DNA from: Bacteroidota bacterium
GTDB taxonomy: Bacteria > Bacteroidota > Bacteroidia > Bacteroidales > JAAUTT01
Assembly (NCBI GenBank): GCA_023429135.1
Contig: JAEYWD010000057.1
Location: 62,001-126,000 of the forward strand
DNA: 64,000 nt
Reading direction: 5' to 3'
Made by a program: the position numbers and the translations under genes. The notes beneath the pieces were generated by a model. It did no database searches. It worked only from the letters and a program-made list of their open reading frames with translations, and was not told the origin of the DNA. Shown piece by piece: positions 26,740-36,035 of the stretch (positions within the stretch are counted from its first letter, which is position 1; the number at the start of each line of letters is the position of its first letter).

Positions 26740-27849
26740 ATGTCAAAAGATCAAAAGAATTCAGGTAGTGAAGCTGGTTCAGAAAACAAAAAAGCACAAA
26801 AAACGGAAAAGGAAAAACTTAAAATGAAAGTTACTTTCTTTAATATTCTTGTATTTGTAACTGTTGCAGGAGGTTTTTATTGGTTAATCCGGAGCTATTT
26901 CCATATAGGTAATAAGGATTATACCAACGCAGCCCAGGTGGAAGAGTATATCAACCCGATAAATACCAGAATTTCGGCTTATATAAAGGAAATCAGATTT
27001 ATTGAACATCAGTCGGTAAAAAAGGGAGATACACTGGTTGTGCTGGACGACCGTGAAATACAAACACAGCTAAATCAAGCTGAAGCAGCCTATCAAAATG
27101 CACTTGCTTCAAAAATTGTAACAGAGGCTTCGGTTAAAACTGTTTCGAACAACATTAATGTTACGCAGACCAATATAGAAGGCGCCAAAGCACGGTTCGA
27201 AACTGCTAAAAAGAACCTTGACCGGTATACCAACCTTCTAAAAACGGGTGCCATCACCGGATTTCAATTCGACCAATCTAAAACTGAATATGAGATTGCC
27301 AAATCTTCCCACGAAACTTTACAAGGGCAGAAAACTTCGGCAGGACTTTCCGTTACCGAAGTTAAAAACAGGTTGGCTCTGAATGAGGCCGAAATCAAGA
27401 GAACCAAAGCTGCCCTGGAAATGGCCCGGATAAACTTATCATATACCGTTATTAAAGCCCCATACGACGGTATCATGGGCCGCAGATTGATCAACGAAGG
27501 TCAGTTGCTTCAACCGGGTCAGCAGATAAGCACCATTGTTTTGAATAATCAAAAGTGGGTCACTGCTAATTTCCTCGAAAGTCAGATGCCAAACATTCAG
27601 TTAGGTAAAAAACTTAGCATGACAGCAGATGCTATTGGCGATGATGTAAAGTTTGAAGGAGAAGTTACTGCTATTTCAGCAGCCACAGGTTCTAAATATT
27701 CCAATGTACCGGTGGATAACAGCTCTGGTAATTTTGTAAAAGTTCAGCAACGTATTCCAGTGCGCATTGAGTTTACTGCAAATAATAAAAAGGATATGCT
27801 CGATAAACTCAGAGCTGGCATGAACATGAACCTGGTATTGAAAAAATAA
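26740..27849 (+). CDS. HlyD/EmrA-type membrane fusion protein
   Basis: A 369-residue periplasmic adaptor. A charged N-terminal tail is followed by one membrane helix (about 31-52, FFNILVFVTVAGGFYWLI), a lipoyl-like half (SAYIKEIRFIEHQSVKKGD), a long coiled-coil hairpin (about 105-230, Gln/Ala-rich), the second lipoyl half (YTVIKAPYDGIMGRR) and a beta-barrel domain. It links the inner-membrane MFS pump to the TolC-like channel. EmrA-type adaptors pair with MFS (DHA2) pumps rather than RND pumps, matching the next gene, which starts 20 bp later. Confidence 0.92.
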   Translation: MSKDQKNSGSEAGSENKKAQKTEKEKLKMKVTFFNILVFVTVAGGFYWLIRSYFHIGNKDYTNAAQVEEYINPINTRISAYIKEIRFIEHQSVKKGDTLVVLDDREIQTQLNQAEAAYQNALASKIVTEASVKTVSNNINVTQTNIEGAKARFETAKKNLDRYTNLLKTGAITGFQFDQSKTEYEIAKSSHETLQGQKTSAGLSVTEVKNRLALNEAEIKRTKAALEMARINLSYTVIKAPYDGIMGRRLINEGQLLQPGQQISTIVLNNQKWVTANFLESQMPNIQLGKKLSMTADAIGDDVKFEGEVTAISAATGSKYSNVPVDNSSGNFVKVQQRIPVRIEFTANNKKDMLDKLRAGMNMNLVLKK

Positions 27850-27869
27850 TACTTTAAAACAAAGAATCA

Positions 27870-29441
27870 ATGTATAACAGAGGTTTGTTTCACAATTGGG
27901 TACCAAAGATTGTCATGCTTCTTCTTATTGTGGTTTTGGTGCTGGTATATTTGCTTATAGGCCCCATCTACAACGGGAACATGGGGCTAATGGCCAGCAG
28001 TTCAGGGATCATTTCCGAATATTTTGTCTGGGCAAGTTTTGCTTCATCAATCGGAATGGGTGTGGCACTGCCACTGGTGATGCGTGTTAAAATGCGTTTC
28101 AGGTCGAAAGAAATCATGATAACCACACTTGTGCTGATGGCTTTGTTTTCGGTGATCATTGGAACCACCGACTCACCTCAGGTATTTGTGGCAACGTCCT
28201 TCTTCTTTGGGTTTATAAAAATGTTTGGCATGCTCGAAATAGTCTTGCCGGTGATGTTTATTATAAGCCCTAAAGGAGTAAAAGCACAGTTTTATTCCAC
28301 TTTCTATCCGCTGGCCATCATCCTCGGTCAGCTCGGAAGTTTCTTCGCCACCAAAATATCCTACATAAGCAGTTGGCAAATGGCACATTTCTACAGTGCA
28401 GCCATACTTCTAACAACAGCCTTGCTGTGTATTATATTTATGCACAACCTCCGGTTTGCCCGCAAAATGCCTCTTCATTATATCGACTGGGTGAGCGCAT
28501 TGCTCTTTGGCGGGTCTATGATGACGATGGCTTTTGTTCTTTCTTTCGGAAAACAACAGGACTGGTTTATTTCGCCCACAATTGGGTATGCAACCGTTGG
28601 TTCTATTCTAATGCTTGTACTGCTGGTAATCCGCTCGTTTTACCTAAAAAGACCATACCTCTCCTTTAAACTATTCCGCATAAAAGATGTACGTTTTGGC
28701 GTTCTGCTCATTGCCGGTCAGGGTTTGTTTATGGGTGCAGCTACTGTACAGTCCATCTATACCAATGCAATCCTGGGATACAATTGGGTAACCAATTCCT
28801 CTTTGAGCTTAATGACAATGCCCGGAATGATAGTGGCAGGTTTTGTAAGTCATCACTGGACTAAAAACAACCTTCCAATAAAAATGTATATTTTTTCAGG
28901 ATTTGCTGCCTATTTACTCTACGTGGTAATGCTCTATTTTATGATGGTGCCCGAATTAAATATCGAACGGTGGTATTTGCCTCAGATGCTGAACGGATAT
29001 GCCATGTGCTCGCTGTTTATCTCAGTGTGGTATTATATGCTGATGAAAGTTCCCCAAAAAGATATGCTGATTTCGGTAGGCAGCCTCATGGTGTTCCGCA
29101 GCTTTTTTTCCATGTCTTTTTTCAGCGCCTTGTTTGGCTGGCTCCAATACCGTTTGCAGTGGCAGAGTGTTAATAACCTGGCATTCTATTTCGATGGTGT
29201 TATGATGAGCAGCAATCCCGGTGCCGGAAACTTCCGTGATGTTCAGCTAAGCGCCGTACTGTCAGCCAATAAAACCTTACTGGGATACATTGTCATTGCA
29301 GGATTGGCCTTTTTAACAGTAATTCTTTTTCATCAGTTTGGCAGATCAAAATATAAAGTAGCAAAGTATCGCATAAGGAGCCAAAGAGCAGGTAAAATTA
29401 TTAATGAAGAAGTTGAAGGAGTGGCCGGTGTTGTGGGATGA
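27870..29441 (+). CDS. MFS drug/organic-acid efflux permease (EmrB/DHA2-like)
   Basis: A 523-residue polytopic protein with about 14 hydrophobic helices, consistent with the 14-helix DHA2 family. It is the energy-coupled pump of the EmrAB-TolC-like system and probably exchanges protons for hydrophobic or aromatic compounds. The cytoplasmic loop between helices 2 and 3 has VMRVKMRFRSKEIM, a diverged form of the usual MFS loop motif. The gene ends the operon; a hairpin with a T-tract follows at 29507-29540. The substrate is unknown; the nearby feruloyl-esterase-like genes make aromatic acids a reasonable guess. Confidence 0.88.
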   Translation: MYNRGLFHNWVPKIVMLLLIVVLVLVYLLIGPIYNGNMGLMASSSGIISEYFVWASFASSIGMGVALPLVMRVKMRFRSKEIMITTLVLMALFSVIIGTTDSPQVFVATSFFFGFIKMFGMLEIVLPVMFIISPKGVKAQFYSTFYPLAIILGQLGSFFATKISYISSWQMAHFYSAAILLTTALLCIIFMHNLRFARKMPLHYIDWVSALLFGGSMMTMAFVLSFGKQQDWFISPTIGYATVGSILMLVLLVIRSFYLKRPYLSFKLFRIKDVRFGVLLIAGQGLFMGAATVQSIYTNAILGYNWVTNSSLSLMTMPGMIVAGFVSHHWTKNNLPIKMYIFSGFAAYLLYVVMLYFMMVPELNIERWYLPQMLNGYAMCSLFISVWYYMLMKVPQKDMLISVGSLMVFRSFFSMSFFSALFGWLQYRLQWQSVNNLAFYFDGVMMSSNPGAGNFRDVQLSAVLSANKTLLGYIVIAGLAFLTVILFHQFGRSKYKVAKYRIRSQRAGKIINEEVEGVAGVVG

Positions 29442-29506
29442 AATTATATAATATAAGCTGTTAAAATTTAATAATCATCAACAACATAATCGAAAATTTA
29501 ATTCTG

Positions 29507-29540
29507 AGCCCGACTCTAAATTCTTTAAGTTGGGCTTTAT
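29507..29540 (+). terminator. Terminator of the efflux operon
   Basis: AGCCCGACT (29507-29515) pairs with AGTTGGGCT (29528-29536) over 9 bp including one G-T wobble, with a 12-nt loop, and is followed by TTAT-rich sequence. It lies 65 bp after the MFS stop codon. Confidence 0.7.
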
Positions 29541-29810
29541 ATTTACTACATATGCACAGACAAAGGCGTAGCATTTACAAAACTAGCTCACTGATATAAT
29601 CGTGTAGAACAAGCAGGGTTCGAATCCTTCAAAGCCGTGGCCCGATCCATAGAAGCTCACTACAAAAACATCCTGAATTATTTTGACAACAGAAGCACAA
29701 ATGCCTCAGCAGAATCTTTCAATGCTAAAATAAAATCTTTTAGAGCCTGCTTTAGGGGTGTTGGAAATATCAGCTTCTTTCTTTTCAGACTAGCAAACAT
29801 CTATGCTTGA
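29541..29810 (+). mobile_element. ISL3-like transposase remnant (3' end, with nonsense codon)
   Basis: An 89-codon tail in one frame resembles the C-terminus of ISL3-type DDE transposases: DKGVAFTKLAH, YNRVEQAGFESFKAVARSI, then NRSTNASAESFNAKIKSF and FFLFRLANIYA before TGA (29808-29810). A TGA at 29592-29594, between KLAH and YNRV where Trp would be expected, breaks the frame. No upstream part and no start codon are present, and no terminal inverted repeats were found. It is a dead fragment left by a past insertion. The remainder of the 713-bp gap (29442-30154) holds two terminators, tRNA-Val and its promoter. Confidence 0.8.
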
Positions 29811-29880
29811 TCACTCCCCAGAAATTCCGACTGATCCCCGTTTTACCGGATCCCCAATCTTTGTAATTTTGAAATCCAAT

Positions 29881-29922
29881 TATAAAATAAAAAACCGTCT
29901 CAAAATTTCTTCTGAAACGGTT
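29881..29922 (-). terminator. Terminator downstream of tRNA-Val
   Basis: Read leftward, AACCGT (complement of 29917-29922) pairs with ACGGTT (complement of 29893-29898), with a mismatch and further pairs extending the stem. It runs into a T-rich tract (complement of 29881-29892). It lies about 55 bp after the tRNA. Confidence 0.6.
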
Positions 29923-29976
29923 CCATTTTTCCAACCATGTTCAAACTGCATTTTATTCAAACCGTCTGAAACCTTG

Positions 29977-30051
29977 TGGGAGCAACAGGATTCGAACCTG
30001 TGACCCTCTGCTTGTAAGGCAGATGCTCTGAACCAGCTGAGCTATGCTCCC
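29977..30051 (-). tRNA. tRNA-Val (anticodon UAC)
   Basis: Read leftward from 30051 the sequence folds as a complete cloverleaf. The acceptor GGGAGCA pairs with TGCTCCC, the D-arm begins AGCTCAGCTGG, the anticodon stem TCTGC/GCAGA encloses loop CTTACAA (anticodon TAC), and the T-arm contains GGTTCGAATCC. The 3' CCA is not encoded. A matching promoter and terminator flank it. Confidence 0.95.
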
Positions 30052-30105
30052 TTTTTGTTTACTCTTGAAGCTTTATTGCCGTAGCGTTTTCTTACAAAAG
30101 CGGTG

Positions 30106-30136
30106 CAAAGATAACAGCGTTTTTCTTTTCTGCAAA
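30106..30136 (-). promoter_or_regulatory. Promoter of tRNA-Val
   Basis: Read leftward: TTTG (30133-30136), exactly 19 bp, then TATCTTTG (30106-30113), a perfect match to the Bacteroidota consensus TTTG-N19-TAnnTTTG. The predicted start is about 45-50 nt ahead of the mature tRNA 5' end. This site supports placing the genome in Bacteroidota. Confidence 0.8.
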
Positions 30137-30154
30137 AATTAATTCAAAAAAATC

Positions 30155-31453
30155 TTAAAATTTTCTTTCGAAAACCAATGCATCGGCTACAACAAAGGTA
30201 CTACCTCCTATAAAAATCAAATCGTTAGCCGTCGCATTTTTTTTTGCATTTTTTATTGCATCGGCAACTGAAGAAAAACAATTCCCTCTTAAACCTGCTG
30301 CAGAAGCTTTTTGCTCCAGTTCTTTTTCATCGAGCGCACGTGGTATACTTGCTCTTGTAAAGTAATAAACAGCTTCCTTAGGCAATAAAGGCAGTATATT
30401 GGAAACATCCTTATCGTTCACAACTCCGAATACAAAATGTAACTGTTCGAATTTTATCTGCTCAATCTGCTTCACCACCCAACTAATTCCATCCTGATTA
30501 TGCCCGGTATCGCAGATTGTAAGGGGTTGAGACGACAATACCTGCCAACGGCCCATCAATCCGGTAGTTTGTGAAACTTGCCTCAGACCCTCTGAAAGAC
30601 TGCTGGTAAGATCATATCCCTGGTCGGTTAACAAGTCGACAGCAGCAAGCACGGTAGAAATATTTTTCTGTTGATAAATTCCCTGCAAATCGAGACTATG
30701 CAACACCTCCGAGTTATTCTTTTTAACCCGCAACTTCTGAATTCCAGGTTCATCACTTTTAACCGGAACCGAGGAATAGACCTTATCGGCAAAGCTAATC
30801 TCACTGTTGTTCTCACGAGCCTTATTTTCAAATACCTGTTGGGTTTCAATATGGGATTCTCCAATTACAACAGGTACCCCGGATTTGATAATTCCGGCCT
30901 TTTCACGGGCAATTTTTTCAAGCGTATCGCCCAGTAAATCGGTATGATCATATCCTATATTGGTAATAATCGAAAGTTCGGGCTTGATTATGTTTGTTGA
31001 ATCGAGCCTCCCTCCCAGCCCGGTTTCAATTACAGCAATATCCACATTTGCATCGGCAAAATAATTAAATGCCATAGCCGATGTCATTTCGAAAAATGAA
31101 GGTTTGAGGATCTCAAACTGTTGTTTATGTTTATCTACAAAGTCAATAACCGCCTCCTCCGTAATCATTTGTCCGTTCACCCTGATACGTTCACGAAAAT
31201 CGACGAGGTGAGGCGAAGTGAATAGTCCTGTTTTATAACCGGCATTCTGAAAAACAGATGCCAGCATGTGCGAAACAGATCCTTTTCCGTTTGTTCCGGC
31301 AACGTGAATTGTCTTGTATTTTCGATGCGGAAAATCGCACAGTTTATCCAAAGCCATCGCATTGTCGAGATTTGCTTTGTAAGCCGCTTTCCCAATCCGG
31401 TGGAACATTGGCAACTGGCTGTACATATAGTCAAGCGTTGCTTTGTAATCCAT
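30155..31453 (-). CDS. folC: Bifunctional folylpolyglutamate synthase/dihydrofolate synthase
   Basis: A 432-residue Mur-ligase-family enzyme that adds glutamate to dihydropteroate and folates in the cytoplasm. ATP-binding motif GTNGKGS (53-59) and the folate-ligase block SPHLVDFRERIRVNG are clear, as are ETGLGGRLDSTN and GYDHTDLLG. The start at 31453 (MDYKATL) is preferred to an ATG at 31462 that would overlap the upstream gene, because known FolC proteins begin at this point. It is 2 bp after the nitroreductase stop codon, so the two are cotranscribed. Confidence 0.93.
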   Translation of the reverse strand: MDYKATLDYMYSQLPMFHRIGKAAYKANLDNAMALDKLCDFPHRKYKTIHVAGTNGKGSVSHMLASVFQNAGYKTGLFTSPHLVDFRERIRVNGQMITEEAVIDFVDKHKQQFEILKPSFFEMTSAMAFNYFADANVDIAVIETGLGGRLDSTNIIKPELSIITNIGYDHTDLLGDTLEKIAREKAGIIKSGVPVVIGESHIETQQVFENKARENNSEISFADKVYSSVPVKSDEPGIQKLRVKKNNSEVLHSLDLQGIYQQKNISTVLAAVDLLTDQGYDLTSSLSEGLRQVSQTTGLMGRWQVLSSQPLTICDTGHNQDGISWVVKQIEQIKFEQLHFVFGVVNDKDVSNILPLLPKEAVYYFTRASIPRALDEKELEQKASAAGLRGNCFSSVADAIKNAKKNATANDLIFIGGSTFVVADALVFERKF

Positions 31454-31455
31454 CC

Positions 31456-31974
31456 TCACCATTTATTTATATGTATTCTATCGGGTTTAAATCTGTCGGG
31501 AATCCTTGGAGCTTCTACATGGTGTCCGACAGAAATTAATGAAAACGGATGTATTTGATCAGGCAGATTCATCAGCTTCGTCATGGCCACAATTCTTTCC
31601 TCGCGCGGATAAATACCCAGCCAAACAGCTCCTAACCCTTTGCCATGTGCCGCTAATAAAAAGTTCTGGGTGGCTGCTGAACAATCTACAGGCCAGTATG
31701 CAGGCGTGTGAGCAAGCGAGTCGTCGCCGCAAATAAGCACCGCGGCCGCGGCATTGGCAAGCATTCCGGCGTGTGGATGAAACTGCATAATTGCATTAAG
31801 AACTTCTCTGTCGTTGATTACTACAAAATGCCATGGTTGCTTATTTACTGCAGAGGGTGCATACATGGCATATTTAATAAGTTCCGTTATTTCTTCGGTT
31901 GTTATTGGTTTATCAATGTATTTCCGAATGCTGCGTCGTGATAATATTGCATCAAGTACGTTCATAATTCTCAA
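31456..31974 (-). CDS. Nitroreductase-family FMN oxidoreductase
   Basis: A 172-residue flavoprotein of the nitroreductase fold: RRSIRKYIDKPIT near the N-terminus (FMN phosphate binding), APSAVNKQPWHFVVI, the central CSAATQNFLLAAHGKGLGAVWLG, and a C-terminal GHHVEAP. These dimers reduce nitro compounds, quinones or flavins with NAD(P)H; the natural substrate of this short type is unknown. It leads a two-gene operon with folC. Confidence 0.88.
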   Translation of the reverse strand: MRIMNVLDAILSRRSIRKYIDKPITTEEITELIKYAMYAPSAVNKQPWHFVVINDREVLNAIMQFHPHAGMLANAAAAVLICGDDSLAHTPAYWPVDCSAATQNFLLAAHGKGLGAVWLGIYPREERIVAMTKLMNLPDQIHPFSLISVGHHVEAPRIPDRFKPDRIHINKW

Positions 31975-32057
31975 ATTCTGTTAAAAAAAATAATACACAA
32001 TCTGCCTGCAAATTTTGTTATATTTAGTCAGTTAAAAAACCCTTATCTCTCGAAAAT

Positions 32058-33386
32058 ATGAGCCGTACTAAAAAAATATTTGTTCTCGACACCAACGTTC
32101 TTCTGCACGATCACATGTGCATTTATAATTTCCAGGAAAACAATGTAGTAATTCCCATTACCGTGCTCGAAGAACTCGATAAATTAAAAAAAGGAAACGA
32201 TCAGATAAACTATAACGCCCGTGAATTCACGCGTGAACTCGACAAACTTTCGGGCGACCATCTGTTTAATGGCGGAGTTGCCCTGGGAAAAAGATTAGGC
32301 AAGTTAACTATCGAAACAGGTAAACCCTTTTCAAAAGAAATTTCAGAGTCATTCCCAGAAAACACCCCTGATCACCGGATTCTGGCAATAGCTGAATACG
32401 TTAAAACTAAGAATCCAGGCCTTCAGGTAGCCCTCATTTCGAAGGATATAAACCTGCGCATGAAAGCCAAATCCATTGGCATAATGGCACAGGACTACGA
32501 AAACGACAAGGTTCACAATATAGACGATCTCAACAAAAACATAATCACCATCGACAGTATAAGCAGTGAACAGATTGCGCGTCTGTACGAGAAAATTGAA
32601 GGTGTACCGGTAGAGGAATTTAAATTGAATCCCGAGCCTAAAGGACATCAGTATTTTATTCTGAAAGGTGATAAATCGAGCGCTCTGGCCCACTACGATC
32701 CTGTAAAAAAAGTTTTTGTGCGGGTGGAAAAACAACGTACCTACGGTATAGAACCCCGCAATGCAGAACAAACATTCTCTCTTGATGCACTTCTTCGCCC
32801 GGATATTCCCCTTGTGGCATTAACAGGAAAAGCCGGAACCGGAAAAACACTTTTGGCTCTGGCAGCAGCTATCCAACAGTCGAAAATGTATTCACAGATA
32901 TTATTAGCCCGGCCAATTGTTCCGCTGGCCAACCGCGACTTAGGTTTTCTTCCCGGTGATGTTAAGGAAAAAATTGAACCTTACATGACTCCTTTGTTTG
33001 ACAATTTAACTGTTATCAAAAACAAGTTCAAAACCACCAGCGAGGAGTTTAAGCATATTGAAGAGATGCAGAAGGCCGATAAACTCGTGATTACACCTCT
33101 GGCTTACATCCGTGGTCGCAGCCTTTCAAACGTCTTTTTTATTGTAGACGAGGCACAGAATTTAACTCCGCATGAAATAAAAACCATTATTACACGTGCC
33201 GGCGAAGGAACAAAAATGGTGTTCACCGGAGACATCCAGCAAATAGATTCCCCTTATCTGGATACCGAATCGAACGGTTTATCGTATATGGCCGATAAAA
33301 TGAGAGGACAGGATATTTTTGCACATGTAAACCTTGTTAAAGGCGAACGCAGCTATTTGGCTGAGCTGGCCAGTAATTTGTTGTAA
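32058..33386 (+). CDS. PIN-PhoH fusion ATPase (PhoH2-like)
   Basis: A 442-residue cytoplasmic protein with two domains. The N-terminal PIN-type nuclease domain (about 1-145) has FVLDTNVLLHD, the acidic VLEELDKL and VALISKDINLR. The C-terminal PhoH ATPase domain has Walker A GKAGTGKT (about 257-264), the block ARPIVPLANRDLGFLPGD, and Walker B FFIVDEAQN (about 361-369) followed by TGDIQQID. PhoH2-type fusions act as RNA helicase/ribonucleases in vitro. The gap to the next gene is 47 bp. Confidence 0.92.
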   Translation: MSRTKKIFVLDTNVLLHDHMCIYNFQENNVVIPITVLEELDKLKKGNDQINYNAREFTRELDKLSGDHLFNGGVALGKRLGKLTIETGKPFSKEISESFPENTPDHRILAIAEYVKTKNPGLQVALISKDINLRMKAKSIGIMAQDYENDKVHNIDDLNKNIITIDSISSEQIARLYEKIEGVPVEEFKLNPEPKGHQYFILKGDKSSALAHYDPVKKVFVRVEKQRTYGIEPRNAEQTFSLDALLRPDIPLVALTGKAGTGKTLLALAAAIQQSKMYSQILLARPIVPLANRDLGFLPGDVKEKIEPYMTPLFDNLTVIKNKFKTTSEEFKHIEEMQKADKLVITPLAYIRGRSLSNVFFIVDEAQNLTPHEIKTIITRAGEGTKMVFTGDIQQIDSPYLDTESNGLSYMADKMRGQDIFAHVNLVKGERSYLAELASNLL

Positions 33387-33433
33387 TTATCGGGTAAATT
33401 TGTAACTTTCCCGAATTTATCAGATATCTTCAA

Positions 33434-33946
33434 ATGAGTATAAAAACACTGGTAATTGCCCGGCACGCTAAGTCGAGCTGGGATTATGATGCTGTTGATG
33501 ATATAGACCGTCCTTTAAAAGAGTCAGGAATACGGAATGCTTATCTTGTTGCCGAAACGCTTAAAAAGAAAAAAGTTTCCTTTGATACCATCTATTCAAG
33601 TCCTGCAAACAGGGCAATCCACACGTCCATCATATTTGCACGTGTTCTGGAAGTACCGGCCCAGAAAATTGAAATAAACGAACAACTTTATAGCGAATCG
33701 GACTCGGATGTAATCCAATTTCTGAAAAACATCCCGGAGAATATTACAAAAGTATTGCTTGTTGGCCATAACCCTACATTCACCGATCTGGCTAACAGAT
33801 TTCTAAAGCAAAGAATTTCAAATTTACCCACTGCCGGGGCCGTTTTGCTGGAACTTGAATGCGACACATGGAACCATATTGGCCCGGTGTCGGTTGTTAG
33901 AGATAGCCTGTTTTTCCCCAAGAAAATAGGAGATTCGAACGATTGA
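33434..33946 (+). CDS. SixA-like histidine phosphatase
   Basis: A 170-residue histidine-phosphatase-superfamily protein. The RHAKSSW motif (R10, H11) gives the phospho-acceptor His, and GHNPTFTDLA (H112) the second active-site His. SixA-type enzymes dephosphorylate phosphohistidine or small phosphoesters. It lies 31 bp before polyphosphate kinase in the same direction, a pairing that suggests a phosphate-metabolism unit. A TAAATTTG box (33395-33402) could be its promoter, but no matching upstream box is found. Confidence 0.87.
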   Translation: MSIKTLVIARHAKSSWDYDAVDDIDRPLKESGIRNAYLVAETLKKKKVSFDTIYSSPANRAIHTSIIFARVLEVPAQKIEINEQLYSESDSDVIQFLKNIPENITKVLLVGHNPTFTDLANRFLKQRISNLPTAGAVLLELECDTWNHIGPVSVVRDSLFFPKKIGDSND

Positions 33947-33977
33947 AACGAATACTGTGAAGAATTAACTCAGACGT

Positions 33978-36035
33978 ATGCAGAAACAGATTATAAACAG
34001 AGAACTAAGCTGGCTGTCGTTTAACGAAAGGGTCTTACAGGAAGCCGGCGATAAAACAACTCCTTTGATTGAAAGGTTGAAGTTTTTGGGCATTTTCTCT
34101 AATAACCTCGACGAATTTTTTAAAGTGCGGGTTGCTACTATCAAACGTATTGTCGATCTCAAGGTTGACTCCAAAGCAACCTTAGGCGAGAAACCTAAAA
34201 AGCTGCTGCAACAAATTCAGGAAAGAGTTTTGCAGCTTCAGCAAAACTCACAATCGATTTTCAAAGCAATATTGAATGAGTTAGCGAAAGAAAATATTTA
34301 TATCATTAACGAAACTCAGCTTAACGAGGTCCAGACAGAATTTGTAAAACACTACTTCGAAGACAAAGTTTTACCGGCCCTTGCCCCCATTATGCTTGGT
34401 AATCTCAATAATATTCCTTTCCTTAAGGATAAATCCATTTACCTGGCTACAAAGCTCTTCAACCCTAAGGTGCGGGAAGAAGTTAAATATGCGTTGGTTG
34501 AAATTCCTACTGCCGTCATACCCCGTTTTCTGGTACTCCCAAGCAACGGACAGAAAAAATGTGTTATTCTCCTAGACGACGTAATTCGGTTCAACCTGAA
34601 AGATGTTTTTGCGATTTTTCCTTATACTCACTACGAGGCATATACTATAAAGCTCACCCGAGACGCCGAACTTGATATAGACAACGATGTAACCAAGAGC
34701 TTTCTTGAAAAAGTGTCAAAAGGGGTTTCGGGACGAAAAAAAGGGCAGCCGGTAAGGTTTGTTTATGATGAGACCATGCCTAAACTGATGCTCAAATACC
34801 TGACTGATATGCTGGATCTTGATCAATCCGACAGCTTAATTCCAGGGGCCAGGTATCACAACTTTAAAGATTTTATGAGTTTCCCCAATATTGGCGGAAG
34901 TCATTTGGAATACGAACCTACTCCAGCCGTTTCGCATCCTGAGATAATTAACGAACCTAGCATTTTAAGAAGGGTAATGACTAAGGATCTGATGCTTCAT
35001 TATCCTTACCAAAAATTCTCTCATTTTATTAATTTATTACGCGAAGCAGCCATCGACCCTAAAGTTGTCTCAATTAAGGTGACAATTTACCGGGCTGCCG
35101 CTAACTCAAAAGTTATTAATGCCTTAATAAATGCGGCCCGTAATGGTAAAAATGTGGTGGTTGTGATAGAGCTACAGGCACGTTTCGATGAAAAAGCAAA
35201 CATTTACTGGTCGCGCAAACTCGAAGAGGCAGGCGCCAAAGTATTATTTGGAATTCCGGGATTGAAGATTCATAGCAAACTCACCTTGATTACCAGCATC
35301 ATAAACAATAAGAAAGTAAACATCGGATGCATCAGTACCGGAAACTTCCACGAGGGTAACGGAAGTGTTTACACCGATGTAGCACTTATTTCGTCGGACA
35401 AACGCATAGCTAATGAAGTGGAGAAGCTGTTCGATTATTTTGAAAACACTTATAAGTTTTACAATTACAACCATTTACTTGTTTCTCCCCATTTTATGCG
35501 CCGCAAACTTGTAGCTTTGATTGACAACGAAATAAAAAATGCAAAAGCTGGCAAAGAGGCATATATTATTCTGAAAATTAATAACCTGGTAGATCCTGAT
35601 ATGATTAAAAAACTCTATCAGGCAAACTGCCATGGAGTTAAAATAAAACTGATTGTACGAGGAATATGCTCGCTTATTCCAGGCATTCCCGGCTTAAGCG
35701 AAAATATCGAAGCAATAAGTATAGTTGACAAATTCCTTGAGCATGCCCGAATTTTCATTTTCTGCAATAACAACCAGGAGAAGTTTTACATTTCGTCGGC
35801 CGACTGGATGACCCGGAACCTCGATACGCGTGTTGAAGTAGCAAGTCCCATCTATGATCCTGAGCTGCAAAAAGAACTCAAGCATATTATAGAAATGGCC
35901 TTAAACGATAATGTTAAGGCACGCATTATAGACCTGAATCATACAAATGCTTACAGGCGAAACGATATAAAAACTCCAATACGCTCACAGTTCGAGATTT
36001 ATAAGTATTACAAATCACTTATAGCAAAGAAATAA
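33978..36035 (+). CDS. ppk1: Polyphosphate kinase 1
   Basis: A 685-residue enzyme that builds polyphosphate from ATP. Its length and order match PPK1: N-terminal domain beginning NRELSWLSFNERVLQEA, head domain, then two phospholipase-D-like C-terminal domains. The autophosphorylated His is H432 in GLKIHSKLTLI, followed by CISTGNFHEG; the second domain has SADWMTRNLDTRVEV. It probably forms an operon with the upstream sixA-like gene. A 160-bp gap follows; I see no gene or strong signal in it. Confidence 0.95.
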   Translation: MQKQIINRELSWLSFNERVLQEAGDKTTPLIERLKFLGIFSNNLDEFFKVRVATIKRIVDLKVDSKATLGEKPKKLLQQIQERVLQLQQNSQSIFKAILNELAKENIYIINETQLNEVQTEFVKHYFEDKVLPALAPIMLGNLNNIPFLKDKSIYLATKLFNPKVREEVKYALVEIPTAVIPRFLVLPSNGQKKCVILLDDVIRFNLKDVFAIFPYTHYEAYTIKLTRDAELDIDNDVTKSFLEKVSKGVSGRKKGQPVRFVYDETMPKLMLKYLTDMLDLDQSDSLIPGARYHNFKDFMSFPNIGGSHLEYEPTPAVSHPEIINEPSILRRVMTKDLMLHYPYQKFSHFINLLREAAIDPKVVSIKVTIYRAAANSKVINALINAARNGKNVVVVIELQARFDEKANIYWSRKLEEAGAKVLFGIPGLKIHSKLTLITSIINNKKVNIGCISTGNFHEGNGSVYTDVALISSDKRIANEVEKLFDYFENTYKFYNYNHLLVSPHFMRRKLVALIDNEIKNAKAGKEAYIILKINNLVDPDMIKKLYQANCHGVKIKLIVRGICSLIPGIPGLSENIEAISIVDKFLEHARIFIFCNNNQEKFYISSADWMTRNLDTRVEVASPIYDPELQKELKHIIEMALNDNVKARIIDLNHTNAYRRNDIKTPIRSQFEIYKYYKSLIAKK

